The notes beneath the pieces are model-generated. The model was not told where the DNA came from. It made no database searches and saw only the letters and a program-made list of their open reading frames with translations. From an uncultured Lentisphaerota bacterium (GTDB lineage Bacteria; Verrucomicrobiota; Kiritimatiellia; CAIQIC01): DNA of 64,000 nt. The stretch covers positions 1 to 64,000 of the forward strand of contig CAISWQ010000001.1 of the NCBI GenBank assembly GCA_903889245.1, in the 5' to 3' direction. Below are positions 56,651-64,000 of the stretch, piece by piece; within the stretch, counting starts at the first letter, position 1; each line of letters opens with the position of its first letter. The position numbers and the translations under genes are program-made.

Positions 56651-57574
56651 ATGACGAACACCTATCAGGGCATCATTCCGCCGCTGGTGACGCCGCTGAC
56701 CGGCCGCGACGCGCTCGACGTGGCGGGGCTGGAGCGGCTGATCGAGCACGTGCTCGCCGGCGGCGTCAGCGGCATCTTCATCCTCGGCACGACGGGCGAA
56801 GGGCCGAGCTTGAGCTACCGGCTGCGCCGCGAGTTGATCGAGCGCACGTGCCAGTTCGTGCGGCAGCGCGTGCGCGTATTGGTGGGCATCACGGACACGG
56901 CGTTCGTCGAGTCGGTGAACGTCGCGCAATGGGCGGCGGAAGCCGGCGCCGACGCGGTCGTGCTCGCGCCGCCCTACTATCTGCCGGAGGGCCAGCCGGA
57001 GTTGCGGGAATATCTCGACTGCCTGGTGCCGGAACTGCCGCTGCCGCTCTTCCTCTATAACATGCCGGCGCTGACCAAGGTTCAGTACGAGTTGGACACA
57101 CTGCGCCACGCGATGGACAACCCGCGCATCATCGGGCTCAAGGACAGTTCGGGGAACATGATCTACTTTCATCGTGTGATCGGGCTACTGAAGCACCGCC
57201 CGGACTGGGCGTTGCTGGTCGGACCCGAGGAGCTGCTCTCCGACGCCGTGTTCGCCGGGGGACATGGCGGCGTCAACGGCGGCGCGAACATTTTTCCGCG
57301 CCTCTATGTGGATTTGTTCGAGGCGGCGCGCGCCGGCGACATCGCGCGGGCGCGCGAGTTGCACGCACAGGTGATGCGGGTCGGCGGGCTCTATGGCGTC
57401 GGGCGGCATCCTTCCGCCATCATCAAGGGCATCAAGTGCGCGCTCTCCGTGCTGGGGATTTGCGACGACTTCATGGCCGAGCCGTTCCACCGGTTCCTGA
57501 AACCGGAGCGTGAGAAGGTGAAAATGCTTCTGGCCGGCATGAAAACGGAATCACGCGGGGAGGTAAGCGCATGA
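56651..57574 (+). CDS. DapA/NAL-family aldolase (dihydrodipicolinate synthase superfamily)
   Basis: A 307-residue class I aldolase-fold enzyme. GTTGEG (46-51), the proton-relay tyrosine Y136 (FLYNMPAL) and the Schiff-base K164 (GLKDSSGN) are all present. The start is supported by AGGATG upstream. True DapA usually sits with lysine genes, and this gene overlaps a GH32 gene by 4 bases next to a rhamnosidase. A sugar-acid aldolase role (2-keto-3-deoxy sugar cleavage) is therefore at least as likely as lysine synthesis. The substrate cannot be fixed from sequence alone. Confidence 0.88.
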   Translation: MTNTYQGIIPPLVTPLTGRDALDVAGLERLIEHVLAGGVSGIFILGTTGEGPSLSYRLRRELIERTCQFVRQRVRVLVGITDTAFVESVNVAQWAAEAGADAVVLAPPYYLPEGQPELREYLDCLVPELPLPLFLYNMPALTKVQYELDTLRHAMDNPRIIGLKDSSGNMIYFHRVIGLLKHRPDWALLVGPEELLSDAVFAGGHGGVNGGANIFPRLYVDLFEAARAGDIARARELHAQVMRVGGLYGVGRHPSAIIKGIKCALSVLGICDDFMAEPFHRFLKPEREKVKMLLAGMKTESRGEVSA

Positions 57575-59829
57575 AGATGGGAAATGTTCGTGGTGTGGTG
57601 CTGCTTCTGATGGCCCTCATGGTCGGGCGGACTGCTCTGGCTGCGAAGCTGCCGGAAGCCAAAGTTGTTCTGGCTGACGCCGTGGCGGTGTGGCCGATGG
57701 GCGACCTCAACTCCGCCGATGGCAAGAGCCCGCTCAAGCCGCACGGCGCGGCCAAGGTTGGTGTGGAACTCCAGGGTGCCGAGCGCGAGGCTTCGCTGGC
57801 GCGCGGCGGCGATGGCAAGGTGGCGGAGATCGTGCCCGGTGGCTGGCTTGATGCCGGGCAGGGCGGCGGCGGTGGCCTGAATCTCAAGGGCAGCGCGATG
57901 ACGCTGCTGCTGCGGCTGCGTAATCCATCCGGGAGCTGGAACCCCGGCGAGCTGTTCTGCAAGCACGGCGGACATGAGAAGCTGGTCTATAACCTGTACG
58001 TCAACGGCGACAGCCTTGGCTTCGAGTTCGGCGCCGAGGGCCAACCGCGCCTGGCCGGCCAGGCCACCATCGCCACCAGCACGCTGGACCCGAAGCAGTG
58101 GCACGACGTGATCGCGCGCTATGATGGGACCAATTTGGTCTTGTTCCTTGATGGCTGGGCCGCCGCGCGTACGAAAGCCAGTGGCTCACTGCGGCAGGGC
58201 AACACCGAGCCGGTACTGATTGGCAAGCGCGGCTTCACCGGCCAGCTTGATCACGCGGCGCTGTGGCAGCGCGCACTGACCGATGATGAGGTGGTGGCGC
58301 TGTCCGGCGGCGAGGCGATGCTGAAGGCGCGCCGCGAGGCGCTGGCGAAGAAGATCGAGGCCAAGATCGGGCGCGAGGGCCTGACGCTCGCCGACCAGTT
58401 GCGCGGCGCGCGCGAGTTGCGGGAGCGGCTGTGGAACGATCCGTTGCGGCCGCGCTATCACCTGCTGCCGCCGGACGGAATGTGGAACGACATCAACGGC
58501 ACGATCTGGTGGAAGGGCCGCTATCACGTCTTCTTTCTCGGCCGGCTCGCGCCGGATGTGGCGACGATTTTGAGCGGCAAGGATAGCGACCACGCGCGCG
58601 AGACGTGGCTGCACGCCTCCAGCCGTGATCTCGTGCATTGGGTGCATCATCCGCCCGCGCTGGTGCCGGTGTTCGATGGCTCGATGCCGCGCGGCCTCTA
58701 TAGCGGCGACATGATGGACAACATGCCCGTGCCGACGATCATCGTGCATGTGCCGGGACAGGGGACGTGCCTCTTCACCGCCGAGGATGATGAGCTGCTT
58801 CATTGGAAGCCGCACCCGAACAACCCGGTGATTCCCGCGAGCAACGCGCCGCCGGAGGCAGTGATCTTTGACCCCTGCGGCTGGAAGGAAGGTGACGTCT
58901 ATTACGCGCTGGTCGGCAACAAAAACAAGACGCCCGGCTACGAGGGCGACTCGACCAGCCTCTTCCGCTCGCGCGATCTCGCGCACTGGGAATATCGCGG
59001 GCCGTTCTACAAGTCGGAGCGGCGCTGGACCGATCCGATCGAGGACTGCGCCTGCCCGGACTTTTTCCCGCTCGGCAGCAAGCACATGCTGCTGATGCAC
59101 ACGCACCGGCCCTATGGCCAGGCGCAGTACTACATCGGCCGCTATGAGAAGGAACGCTTCTATCCCGAAGTCCACGGCCGCATGACCTGGCCGGGCGGCG
59201 AACTGTGCGCGCCCGAAACCCTGCTCGACGACAAGGGTCGCCGGATTTTCTGGGGCTGGATTCACGAGTCGGGCCCGGCCACCAACGGCTGGAAATCGGT
59301 TGCCAGCCTGCCGCGTGTGCTCTCGCTCGCCGCCGACAGCTCACTGCGTATCGAGCCTGCGCCGGAACTGGAAGCCTTGCGTTGCAATCGCAGGCAGCCG
59401 GGGATGCTTTCGGAGTTGTGCAACTCCGAAAGCATCCTCAAGGACGTGCGCGGCGATTGCCTGGAAATGGCGCTCACCATCGAGCCCGGCGACGCGGAAG
59501 AGTTCGGCCTGAAGGTGCGTTGCTCGCCGGATGGCGAGGAGCAAACCGCCATCGTCTGTGCGCCGCGGGCCAAGACGCTGCGGACCGAGTGTGGCACGCT
59601 GAAGAAGCAAGTCGCGCCGTTCGAACTGAAGCCCGGCGAGCCGCTGCAGTTGCGCGTGTTCCTCGACCGCTCGGTGCTGGAGGTGTTTGCCAACGGACGC
59701 CAATGCCTCACGCAACGTATCTATCCAACGCGCGCCGACAGCCTCGGCATCAAGCTCTTCAGCCGTGGCGGTGGCATGAAGGTGAAGAAGCTCGATGTCT
59801 GGGATATGAGCCCGGTCAACAGTTGGTGA
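57571..59829 (+). CDS. exported GH32-family glycosidase with LamG-like N-terminal domain
   Basis: A 752-residue product with signal KMGNVRGVVLLLMALMVG, translationally coupled to the aldolase (ATGA overlap). Residues about 90-245 form a LamG/concanavalin-like domain (LDPKQWHDVIARYDGTNLVL, GKRGFTGQLDHAALWQRAL). GH32 motifs follow: LPPDGMWNDINGTIWWKGRY (a WMNDPNG variant with the nucleophile Asp), FDPCGWKEGDVYYALVGNK (FRDP region) and EDCACPDFFPLG, where DCACPD replaces the usual ECP. The C-terminal beta-sandwich ends QLRVFLDRSVLEVFANGRQC. It may act on fructans or related glycans. The variant acid motif makes activity uncertain. A 36-bp palindrome is inserted in frame at 59402. Confidence 0.85.
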   Translation: MKMGNVRGVVLLLMALMVGRTALAAKLPEAKVVLADAVAVWPMGDLNSADGKSPLKPHGAAKVGVELQGAEREASLARGGDGKVAEIVPGGWLDAGQGGGGGLNLKGSAMTLLLRLRNPSGSWNPGELFCKHGGHEKLVYNLYVNGDSLGFEFGAEGQPRLAGQATIATSTLDPKQWHDVIARYDGTNLVLFLDGWAAARTKASGSLRQGNTEPVLIGKRGFTGQLDHAALWQRALTDDEVVALSGGEAMLKARREALAKKIEAKIGREGLTLADQLRGARELRERLWNDPLRPRYHLLPPDGMWNDINGTIWWKGRYHVFFLGRLAPDVATILSGKDSDHARETWLHASSRDLVHWVHHPPALVPVFDGSMPRGLYSGDMMDNMPVPTIIVHVPGQGTCLFTAEDDELLHWKPHPNNPVIPASNAPPEAVIFDPCGWKEGDVYYALVGNKNKTPGYEGDSTSLFRSRDLAHWEYRGPFYKSERRWTDPIEDCACPDFFPLGSKHMLLMHTHRPYGQAQYYIGRYEKERFYPEVHGRMTWPGGELCAPETLLDDKGRRIFWGWIHESGPATNGWKSVASLPRVLSLAADSSLRIEPAPELEALRCNRRQPGMLSELCNSESILKDVRGDCLEMALTIEPGDAEEFGLKVRCSPDGEEQTAIVCAPRAKTLRTECGTLKKQVAPFELKPGEPLQLRVFLDRSVLEVFANGRQCLTQRIYPTRADSLGIKLFSRGGGMKVKKLDVWDMSPVNSW
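59402..59437. repeat. 36-bp inverted repeat inside the GH32 gene
   Basis: Arm GGATGCTTTCGGAGTTG (59402-59418), spacer TG, then the exact reverse complement (59421-59437). It encodes roughly GMLSELCNSESIL in frame, between two conserved regions. Confidence 0.85.
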
Positions 59830-59840
59830 GGAAGCGAAGC

Positions 59841-61466
59841 GTGAAAAGCGCTGGTTGGATTTGCCTGGCCCTGCTCGCGCTCATGAGTCTGTGCTCGCGC
59901 GGCGCAGAGATCCTGCCCGCCCGCCAGTGGTGCGTCGCTGAACTGACGTTCACGGCCGGCCGCGAAATCGCCGATCCGTTCGATGGCGAGCGCGCGGCTT
60001 TCTCCGCCGTCTTTCGCGGACCGTCGGGCGCGGAGTTCAAGGTGCCGGGCTTCTGGGATGGCGGCCGGGCATGGCGTATCCGCTTCACGCCGACGCTGCC
60101 GGGCCGCTGGCAGTATGAGACGCGCTTCAGCGCTGCCAACGAGAAAGGATTGCATGGCCAGCATGGCGTACTCGAGGTTCAACCTCCGCCCGCGGATACG
60201 CCGCTGCATCAGCACGGCGGCTTCCTCAAGGTCGCTGCCAACCATCGCTATTTGACCTACAGCGATGGCACGCCGTTCTTCTGGCTTGGCGACACCTGGT
60301 GGGCGGCGCCCTCGGCCAATGTGCCGCTGGACGTGTTCAAGCAGCAGGTGGACGCGCGGTTGGCGCAGGGCTACACGGTGTTCCAGATGCACGGCCATCG
60401 GCCACTGACCGACGCCGGCAAACTCGGCGCGTTCGAGGCGACGCGCCATGCCGACGCGGAGACGTTGCAGTACTGGCAGCAGGTGGACCGCTACCTCGCC
60501 TACGCCGAGGCGCGCGGCCTGGTCGCCTGCATCGGCTTCGCGCGCGGCGACATGTTCGACCCGTTCAGCCTCACGGATTTGAAACGCCTCTGGCGCTACT
60601 ACCTTGCCCGTTATGGCGCCTACCCGGTCCTGTTCCTCATCACGCAGGAATACAACATCGAGCCGGACAAGCGGCAGCAACATCTGCCCAAGCTGTTGGC
60701 CCTCGGCCAGTACATCAAGGACACCGATCCGTATCAGCGCGCCATGACCGCACACCCGTGGGCGCGCAGCCGCGATCTGGGCCAGGCGTGGAATGAGCCG
60801 TGGCTGGACTTCATCATGTTCCAGGCCGGCCATCGCCGCTTCGAGAAGCCCGCGGCCTACCACGAGGTCTGGCAACGGCCCACGCCCAAGCCGTTCATCG
60901 AAGCCGAGGCGAATTACGAGGGTTTTGCTTCCACGAATTTCAACGTCAATGCCGCCGCGATTCGCCGCAGCGCCTACACCGCGCTCCAGTCCGGCTCGTT
61001 CGGTTTCACCTACGGCGCACAGGGCCTCTATGCAGGCGTGCTCGACCGCGCGCGGCCCGGCCCGACCAGCCGCTGGGGACCGGTGCTGACGTGGAAGGAA
61101 GGTCTCGCGCTGCCCGGCGGCGCACAACTCCAACATCTGCGCGTTTGCTATGAGTCGCTTGACTGGTGGAAGCTGGAGCCGCAGCCCAAGGCCCTCGAAC
61201 CCGCGGCCGATATTTTGGTGAAGGCCGACGGTGCCGCGACGCTGCTCCTCTACTATGTGAGCAAAGTCAAAATCCCGCCGGCGTGTCACCTCAAGGATCT
61301 GCCGGACGGCCGGGCCTATACGGCCACCTGGTTCGATCCGCGCACGGGACGCACCACCAAAGTGCCGGAGGACAGCGTGGTCAGCGCGCGCAAATTGCCT
61401 CTGCCCAAGCCGCCGGATGCGCAAGACTGGTTGCTGATGCTGCGGGCCACAGGAAAACCGGAATGA
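59841..61466 (+). CDS. exported DUF5060/DUF4038 glycoside-hydrolase-like protein
   Basis: A 541-residue protein starting at GTG 59841 with GAGGA eight bases upstream and signal VKSAGWICLALLALMSLCSR. Residues about 25-120 are an Ig-like DUF5060 domain (ADPFDGERAAFSAVFRGPSG, FWDGGRAWRIRFTPTLPG, WQYETRF). A (beta/alpha)8 DUF4038-type domain follows: HRYLTYSDGTPFFWLGDTWW, GYTVFQMHGHRPLTD, VLFLITQEYNIEPD, KPFIEAEANYEGF. A C-terminal beta-sandwich has ATWFDPRTGRTTKVPED, as in collagen-binding-like DUF5605 ends. It is probably a glycan hydrolase; acids in ITQEYN and EAEANYE are candidate catalysts. It lies 11 bases after the GH32 stop. Confidence 0.85.
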   Translation: MKSAGWICLALLALMSLCSRGAEILPARQWCVAELTFTAGREIADPFDGERAAFSAVFRGPSGAEFKVPGFWDGGRAWRIRFTPTLPGRWQYETRFSAANEKGLHGQHGVLEVQPPPADTPLHQHGGFLKVAANHRYLTYSDGTPFFWLGDTWWAAPSANVPLDVFKQQVDARLAQGYTVFQMHGHRPLTDAGKLGAFEATRHADAETLQYWQQVDRYLAYAEARGLVACIGFARGDMFDPFSLTDLKRLWRYYLARYGAYPVLFLITQEYNIEPDKRQQHLPKLLALGQYIKDTDPYQRAMTAHPWARSRDLGQAWNEPWLDFIMFQAGHRRFEKPAAYHEVWQRPTPKPFIEAEANYEGFASTNFNVNAAAIRRSAYTALQSGSFGFTYGAQGLYAGVLDRARPGPTSRWGPVLTWKEGLALPGGAQLQHLRVCYESLDWWKLEPQPKALEPAADILVKADGAATLLLYYVSKVKIPPACHLKDLPDGRAYTATWFDPRTGRTTKVPEDSVVSARKLPLPKPPDAQDWLLMLRATGKPE

Positions 61467-64000
61467 AAAACAAAACGGAGTTGTTCGTCGTCATGGCAGG
61501 GTTGAGTTGTTGCTTGAGCTATGCGGGTAGCGCCGCGCTGACCAACTCGCTCGCTATGGTGCTGGTGTCCATCGCGCCCGGCAGTTTCGTGATGGGACAG
61601 GACGGGCCGGCGGCGGATTATCAGATGACCAAGCACGCGGCGAAGTGCGACGACGCCGACTGGGATGAGCGGCCCGCGCATCGCGTGACGATCACGCGCG
61701 AATTTTTCATGGGCGCGACGGAAGTGACGCTCGGCCAGTATCGGAAATTCAAGCCGGACTTCCGTGCCGATGGCGGCGCGGATGACGAGGCCGTCACCGG
61801 CGTGACCTGGTCCGATGCCGTGAAATTCTGCGAGTGGCTCTCCGCGCAGGAGGGCAAAACCTACCGGCTGCCGACGGAGGCGGAGTGGGAATGGGCCTGC
61901 CGTGCGGGCACGACCACGCCGTACAACACCGGCGAGCGCCTGCCGGACGGGTTCCAGAAGTGGTTTGGCGGACTCGGCCGTGGTGACCGCTATTTCACCG
62001 ATGGCAAGCTGCCGCGCGACTATCAGCACATGAAGGGCAAGCCTGCGCCGCGCGTCGCGCAGACGCCGGCGAATGCTCTGGGCTTGTTCGATATGCACGG
62101 CAACGTGGCCGAGTGGTGCGCGGACTGGTACGGCCCCTATGAGACAGGTGCGCAAACCGATCCGCTCGGGCGCAGCAGCGGCGACTTCCGCGTCATCCGC
62201 GGCGGGCACCACACGGAATTCACACGCCTGCTGCGTTCGGCCAATCGCGGCGCGTGGCTGCCGCAGACGGGCGATCCCAAGACCGGCTTCCGCGTCGTGC
62301 TCGGCGAGTTACCGAAAGGAAATTTGTTGCCGCCGCCACCGCCGCCGCTGAATGCGCAGCATGTGGAGCAGAGCGTGGCGCGAATCGAATCGGCGCCCGC
62401 CGACGTGCCCTTCTTCGCCGAGCCGAAGCCGTTCGTGAAGATTCCCACCAACTCCGCCGGGCCGCTGTTCTCCTGGCACAACCACAGCCCGGCCATCGCC
62501 GAGTGCCCGAACGGCGACCTGCTCGCCGTCTGGTACTCGTGCGTGGACGAGGGCGGCAGCGAGCTGTGTAACATCGCCAGCCGCCTGCGACGCGGCTCCA
62601 AGGAATGGGAACCGGCCTCGCCGTTCTGGGATGGCGCCGATGTGAACGACCACGCGCCGAAGCTCTGGTGGGATGGTGACCGCACACTCTTCCACCTCGC
62701 GCGCGGCCACAACGAAAACATCCTGCGCCGCTCCACCGATAACGGCGCCACATGGTCGCCGGCGCAGGTGTTGATGCCGCACGGCGAGTTCGGCAACCAG
62801 CTCATCCGCACGCGCGAAGGCGTGCTCGTCATCACGCACGACTCCCGCCAGTGCAGCCTTGTCTTCAGCCGCGACGGCGGTCAGACGTGGGCGTTCAACG
62901 ATGTCGCGCAGCGCGCCAGCGATTTCCGCCCCGGCGGCCAGGGCTTCCGCTATCCCGGCATCCATGCGCCAATCGTGCAACTCGCCGACGGCCGCCTGAT
63001 GGTCGTCAGCCGCAACGACAAACCGGAAGACCAGGCGAAGTTCGGTGGCAAGTCGCCGTTCAGTTTCACGAGCGACCTCGGCCAGACGTGGACCTATGCG
63101 GCTAGCGAGTTCCCGTCGATCAGCAGCGTGCAGCGTCAGGTGCTGATGCGCTTGAAAGAAGGTCCCTTGCTGTTGTGCTCGTTCACCGACCAGCGCCGCG
63201 ACTGGAACCAGCGCAAAGGCATGACGTTCAAGGCGGCCGACGGCGGCGAGTTCACCGGCTACGGCCTCTTTGCCGCGCTCTCCTTCGACGAGGGCCGGAC
63301 GTGGCTGCACCGCCGCCTGATCACCACCGGCGGCCGAGAGCGCACGTTGCCCGGCATAGACCGCGGCGAGTTCACCATGAGCGACACGCTGGCCGAATCC
63401 TCCGGCTACCTCGCCGCCATCCAGACGCGCGACGGCCGCATCCAACTCATCTCCAGCAAGGAGCACTATGTCTTCAATCTCGCCTGGCTCAAGGCACTGC
63501 CGCCGCCGCCAGCCAAATCCGCAAGTGCCACAACGGAGATACGCTTGATCATGAGCGCACCCGACGCGGCTTCCGGGAATGCTGCCAGGACAATCAAGCC
63601 GGCCTACAAGCAGGAGACCACCATCTTCAAGGAAGCTGGCCGCTACGGTGGCTGGCCGGCGAATCATGGGCTGTGGCAATGGGGCGATGAACTGGTTGTC
63701 GGTTTCGAGGCGTGCTGGTACAAGGCGGCGACCAACGATCACGCGATTGACCGCGAGAAGCCCTTCTATCACTGGCAGGCGCGCAGCCCCGATGGTGGGA
63801 AGACGTGGGCCATCGAGGACAAGCTGCCGTTCTCCGACCCCAAGACGGAAGCCAAGCCGCAGGCGCTGACGGAGCCGCTGGATTTCACCGCGCCGGATTC
63901 CGCGCTGATGTTTCGCTTCGGGAGCCTGCACGTCGGGCCGTCGTGGTTCTATGTTTCCGGCGACCGCTGCCGGACGTGGCGTGGCCCTTTCACGTTCGCT
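61463..64000 (+). CDS. SUMF1/FGE-like domain fused to sialidase-type propellers (3' truncated by window)
   Basis: An open frame of 846 codons runs off the right edge, with the ATG overlapping the previous stop (ATGA). A signal (MKNKTELFVVMAGLSCCLSY) precedes an FGE-sulfatase/SUMF1 domain at about 30-285: GSFVMGQDG, EVTLGQYRKF, RLPTEAEWEWACRAGT, LFDMHGNVAEWCADWYGP, RVIRGG. After a Pro linker (near 62330), a sialidase/BNR propeller has Asp-box motifs STDNGATWSP, SRDGGQTWAF, TSDLGQTWTY and SFDEGRTWLH. A second propeller-like unit starts near 63560 with SPDGGKTWAI. The SUMF region after RVIRGG (HHTEFTRLLRSANRG) lacks the catalytic Cys of true FGEs, so it is likely a binding module. Confidence 0.85.
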   Translation, partial: MKNKTELFVVMAGLSCCLSYAGSAALTNSLAMVLVSIAPGSFVMGQDGPAADYQMTKHAAKCDDADWDERPAHRVTITREFFMGATEVTLGQYRKFKPDFRADGGADDEAVTGVTWSDAVKFCEWLSAQEGKTYRLPTEAEWEWACRAGTTTPYNTGERLPDGFQKWFGGLGRGDRYFTDGKLPRDYQHMKGKPAPRVAQTPANALGLFDMHGNVAEWCADWYGPYETGAQTDPLGRSSGDFRVIRGGHHTEFTRLLRSANRGAWLPQTGDPKTGFRVVLGELPKGNLLPPPPPPLNAQHVEQSVARIESAPADVPFFAEPKPFVKIPTNSAGPLFSWHNHSPAIAECPNGDLLAVWYSCVDEGGSELCNIASRLRRGSKEWEPASPFWDGADVNDHAPKLWWDGDRTLFHLARGHNENILRRSTDNGATWSPAQVLMPHGEFGNQLIRTREGVLVITHDSRQCSLVFSRDGGQTWAFNDVAQRASDFRPGGQGFRYPGIHAPIVQLADGRLMVVSRNDKPEDQAKFGGKSPFSFTSDLGQTWTYAASEFPSISSVQRQVLMRLKEGPLLLCSFTDQRRDWNQRKGMTFKAADGGEFTGYGLFAALSFDEGRTWLHRRLITTGGRERTLPGIDRGEFTMSDTLAESSGYLAAIQTRDGRIQLISSKEHYVFNLAWLKALPPPPAKSASATTEIRLIMSAPDAASGNAARTIKPAYKQETTIFKEAGRYGGWPANHGLWQWGDELVVGFEACWYKAATNDHAIDREKPFYHWQARSPDGGKTWAIEDKLPFSDPKTEAKPQALTEPLDFTAPDSALMFRFGSLHVGPSWFYVSGDRCRTWRGPFTFA

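Noticed and set aside
54499-57060. Open frame of 853 codons antisense to the GH78 gene
   Set aside because: Shadow of GC-rich coding DNA; it crosses the GH78 start and the divergent gap.

Overview
The window is high-GC DNA (about two thirds G+C by eye) from a Gram-negative bacterium. It carries chromosomal housekeeping genes (lysA, pyrE, valS, ileS, prfC, tkt, fabI, a thiamine operon), a TolC/adaptor/RND efflux operon, and many exported carbohydrate-active or PVC-type proteins: GH78, GH32, DUF1080, DUF5060/DUF4038, a hydrazine-synthase-like cytochrome/propeller protein, tandem FAD oxidoreductases, and a SUMF1-sialidase fusion. This set, a eukaryote-like type-2 IleRS, TrpB2 and the kinds of intergenic repeats point to the PVC superphylum, most likely Kiritimatiellota, Lentisphaerota or Verrucomicrobiota. 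That placement is inference. No rRNA, tRNA, transposase or CRISPR array was seen.

Layout. 1-7 kb: a truncated membrane protein, lysA, an FHA-RidA/chorismatase-like fusion, a DUF4190-type protein, pyrE and an azoreductase-like gene. 7-11 kb: an L-arabinose operon (araB, araD, ROK regulator). 11-17 kb: a Cys-rich small protein followed by a divalent-metal CzcCBA-like efflux system and a receiver-only response regulator. 17.6-24.5 kb: YraN, a lytic transglycosylase and several exported proteins. 24.5-40 kb: valS, an HzsA-like protein, prfC, an A+T-richer HNH gene that looks acquired, a DnaQ-type exonuclease coupled to a PfkB kinase, and ileS. 40-54 kb: a giant FAD oxidoreductase, small genes, a macrodomain protein, tkt, a MutT-like Nudix gene, a TPP-riboswitch-controlled thiSGH operon, a LigD-PE-like/coiled-coil pair, fabI and trpB2. 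54-64 kb: a plant-polysaccharide and sugar utilisation block (GH78, a DapA-family aldolase, GH32, DUF4038 hydrolase, SUMF1-sialidase). Its plus-strand genes overlap by 4 bases or sit 11 bases apart, so they form an operon.

The most striking structure is not a gene. A 19-bp palindrome, consensus TTTTCCAAGCCTTGGAAAA, recurs about 29 times in 13 intergenic clusters. Within clusters the centres lie 31 bp apart (32 in one array), about three helical turns, although the spacers differ. The repeat always sits at gene borders and never inside a well-supported gene. Other short-period degenerate repeats and hairpins also decorate gaps, and two have entered coding sequence: a heptamer array in ileS and a 36-bp hairpin in the GH32 gene.
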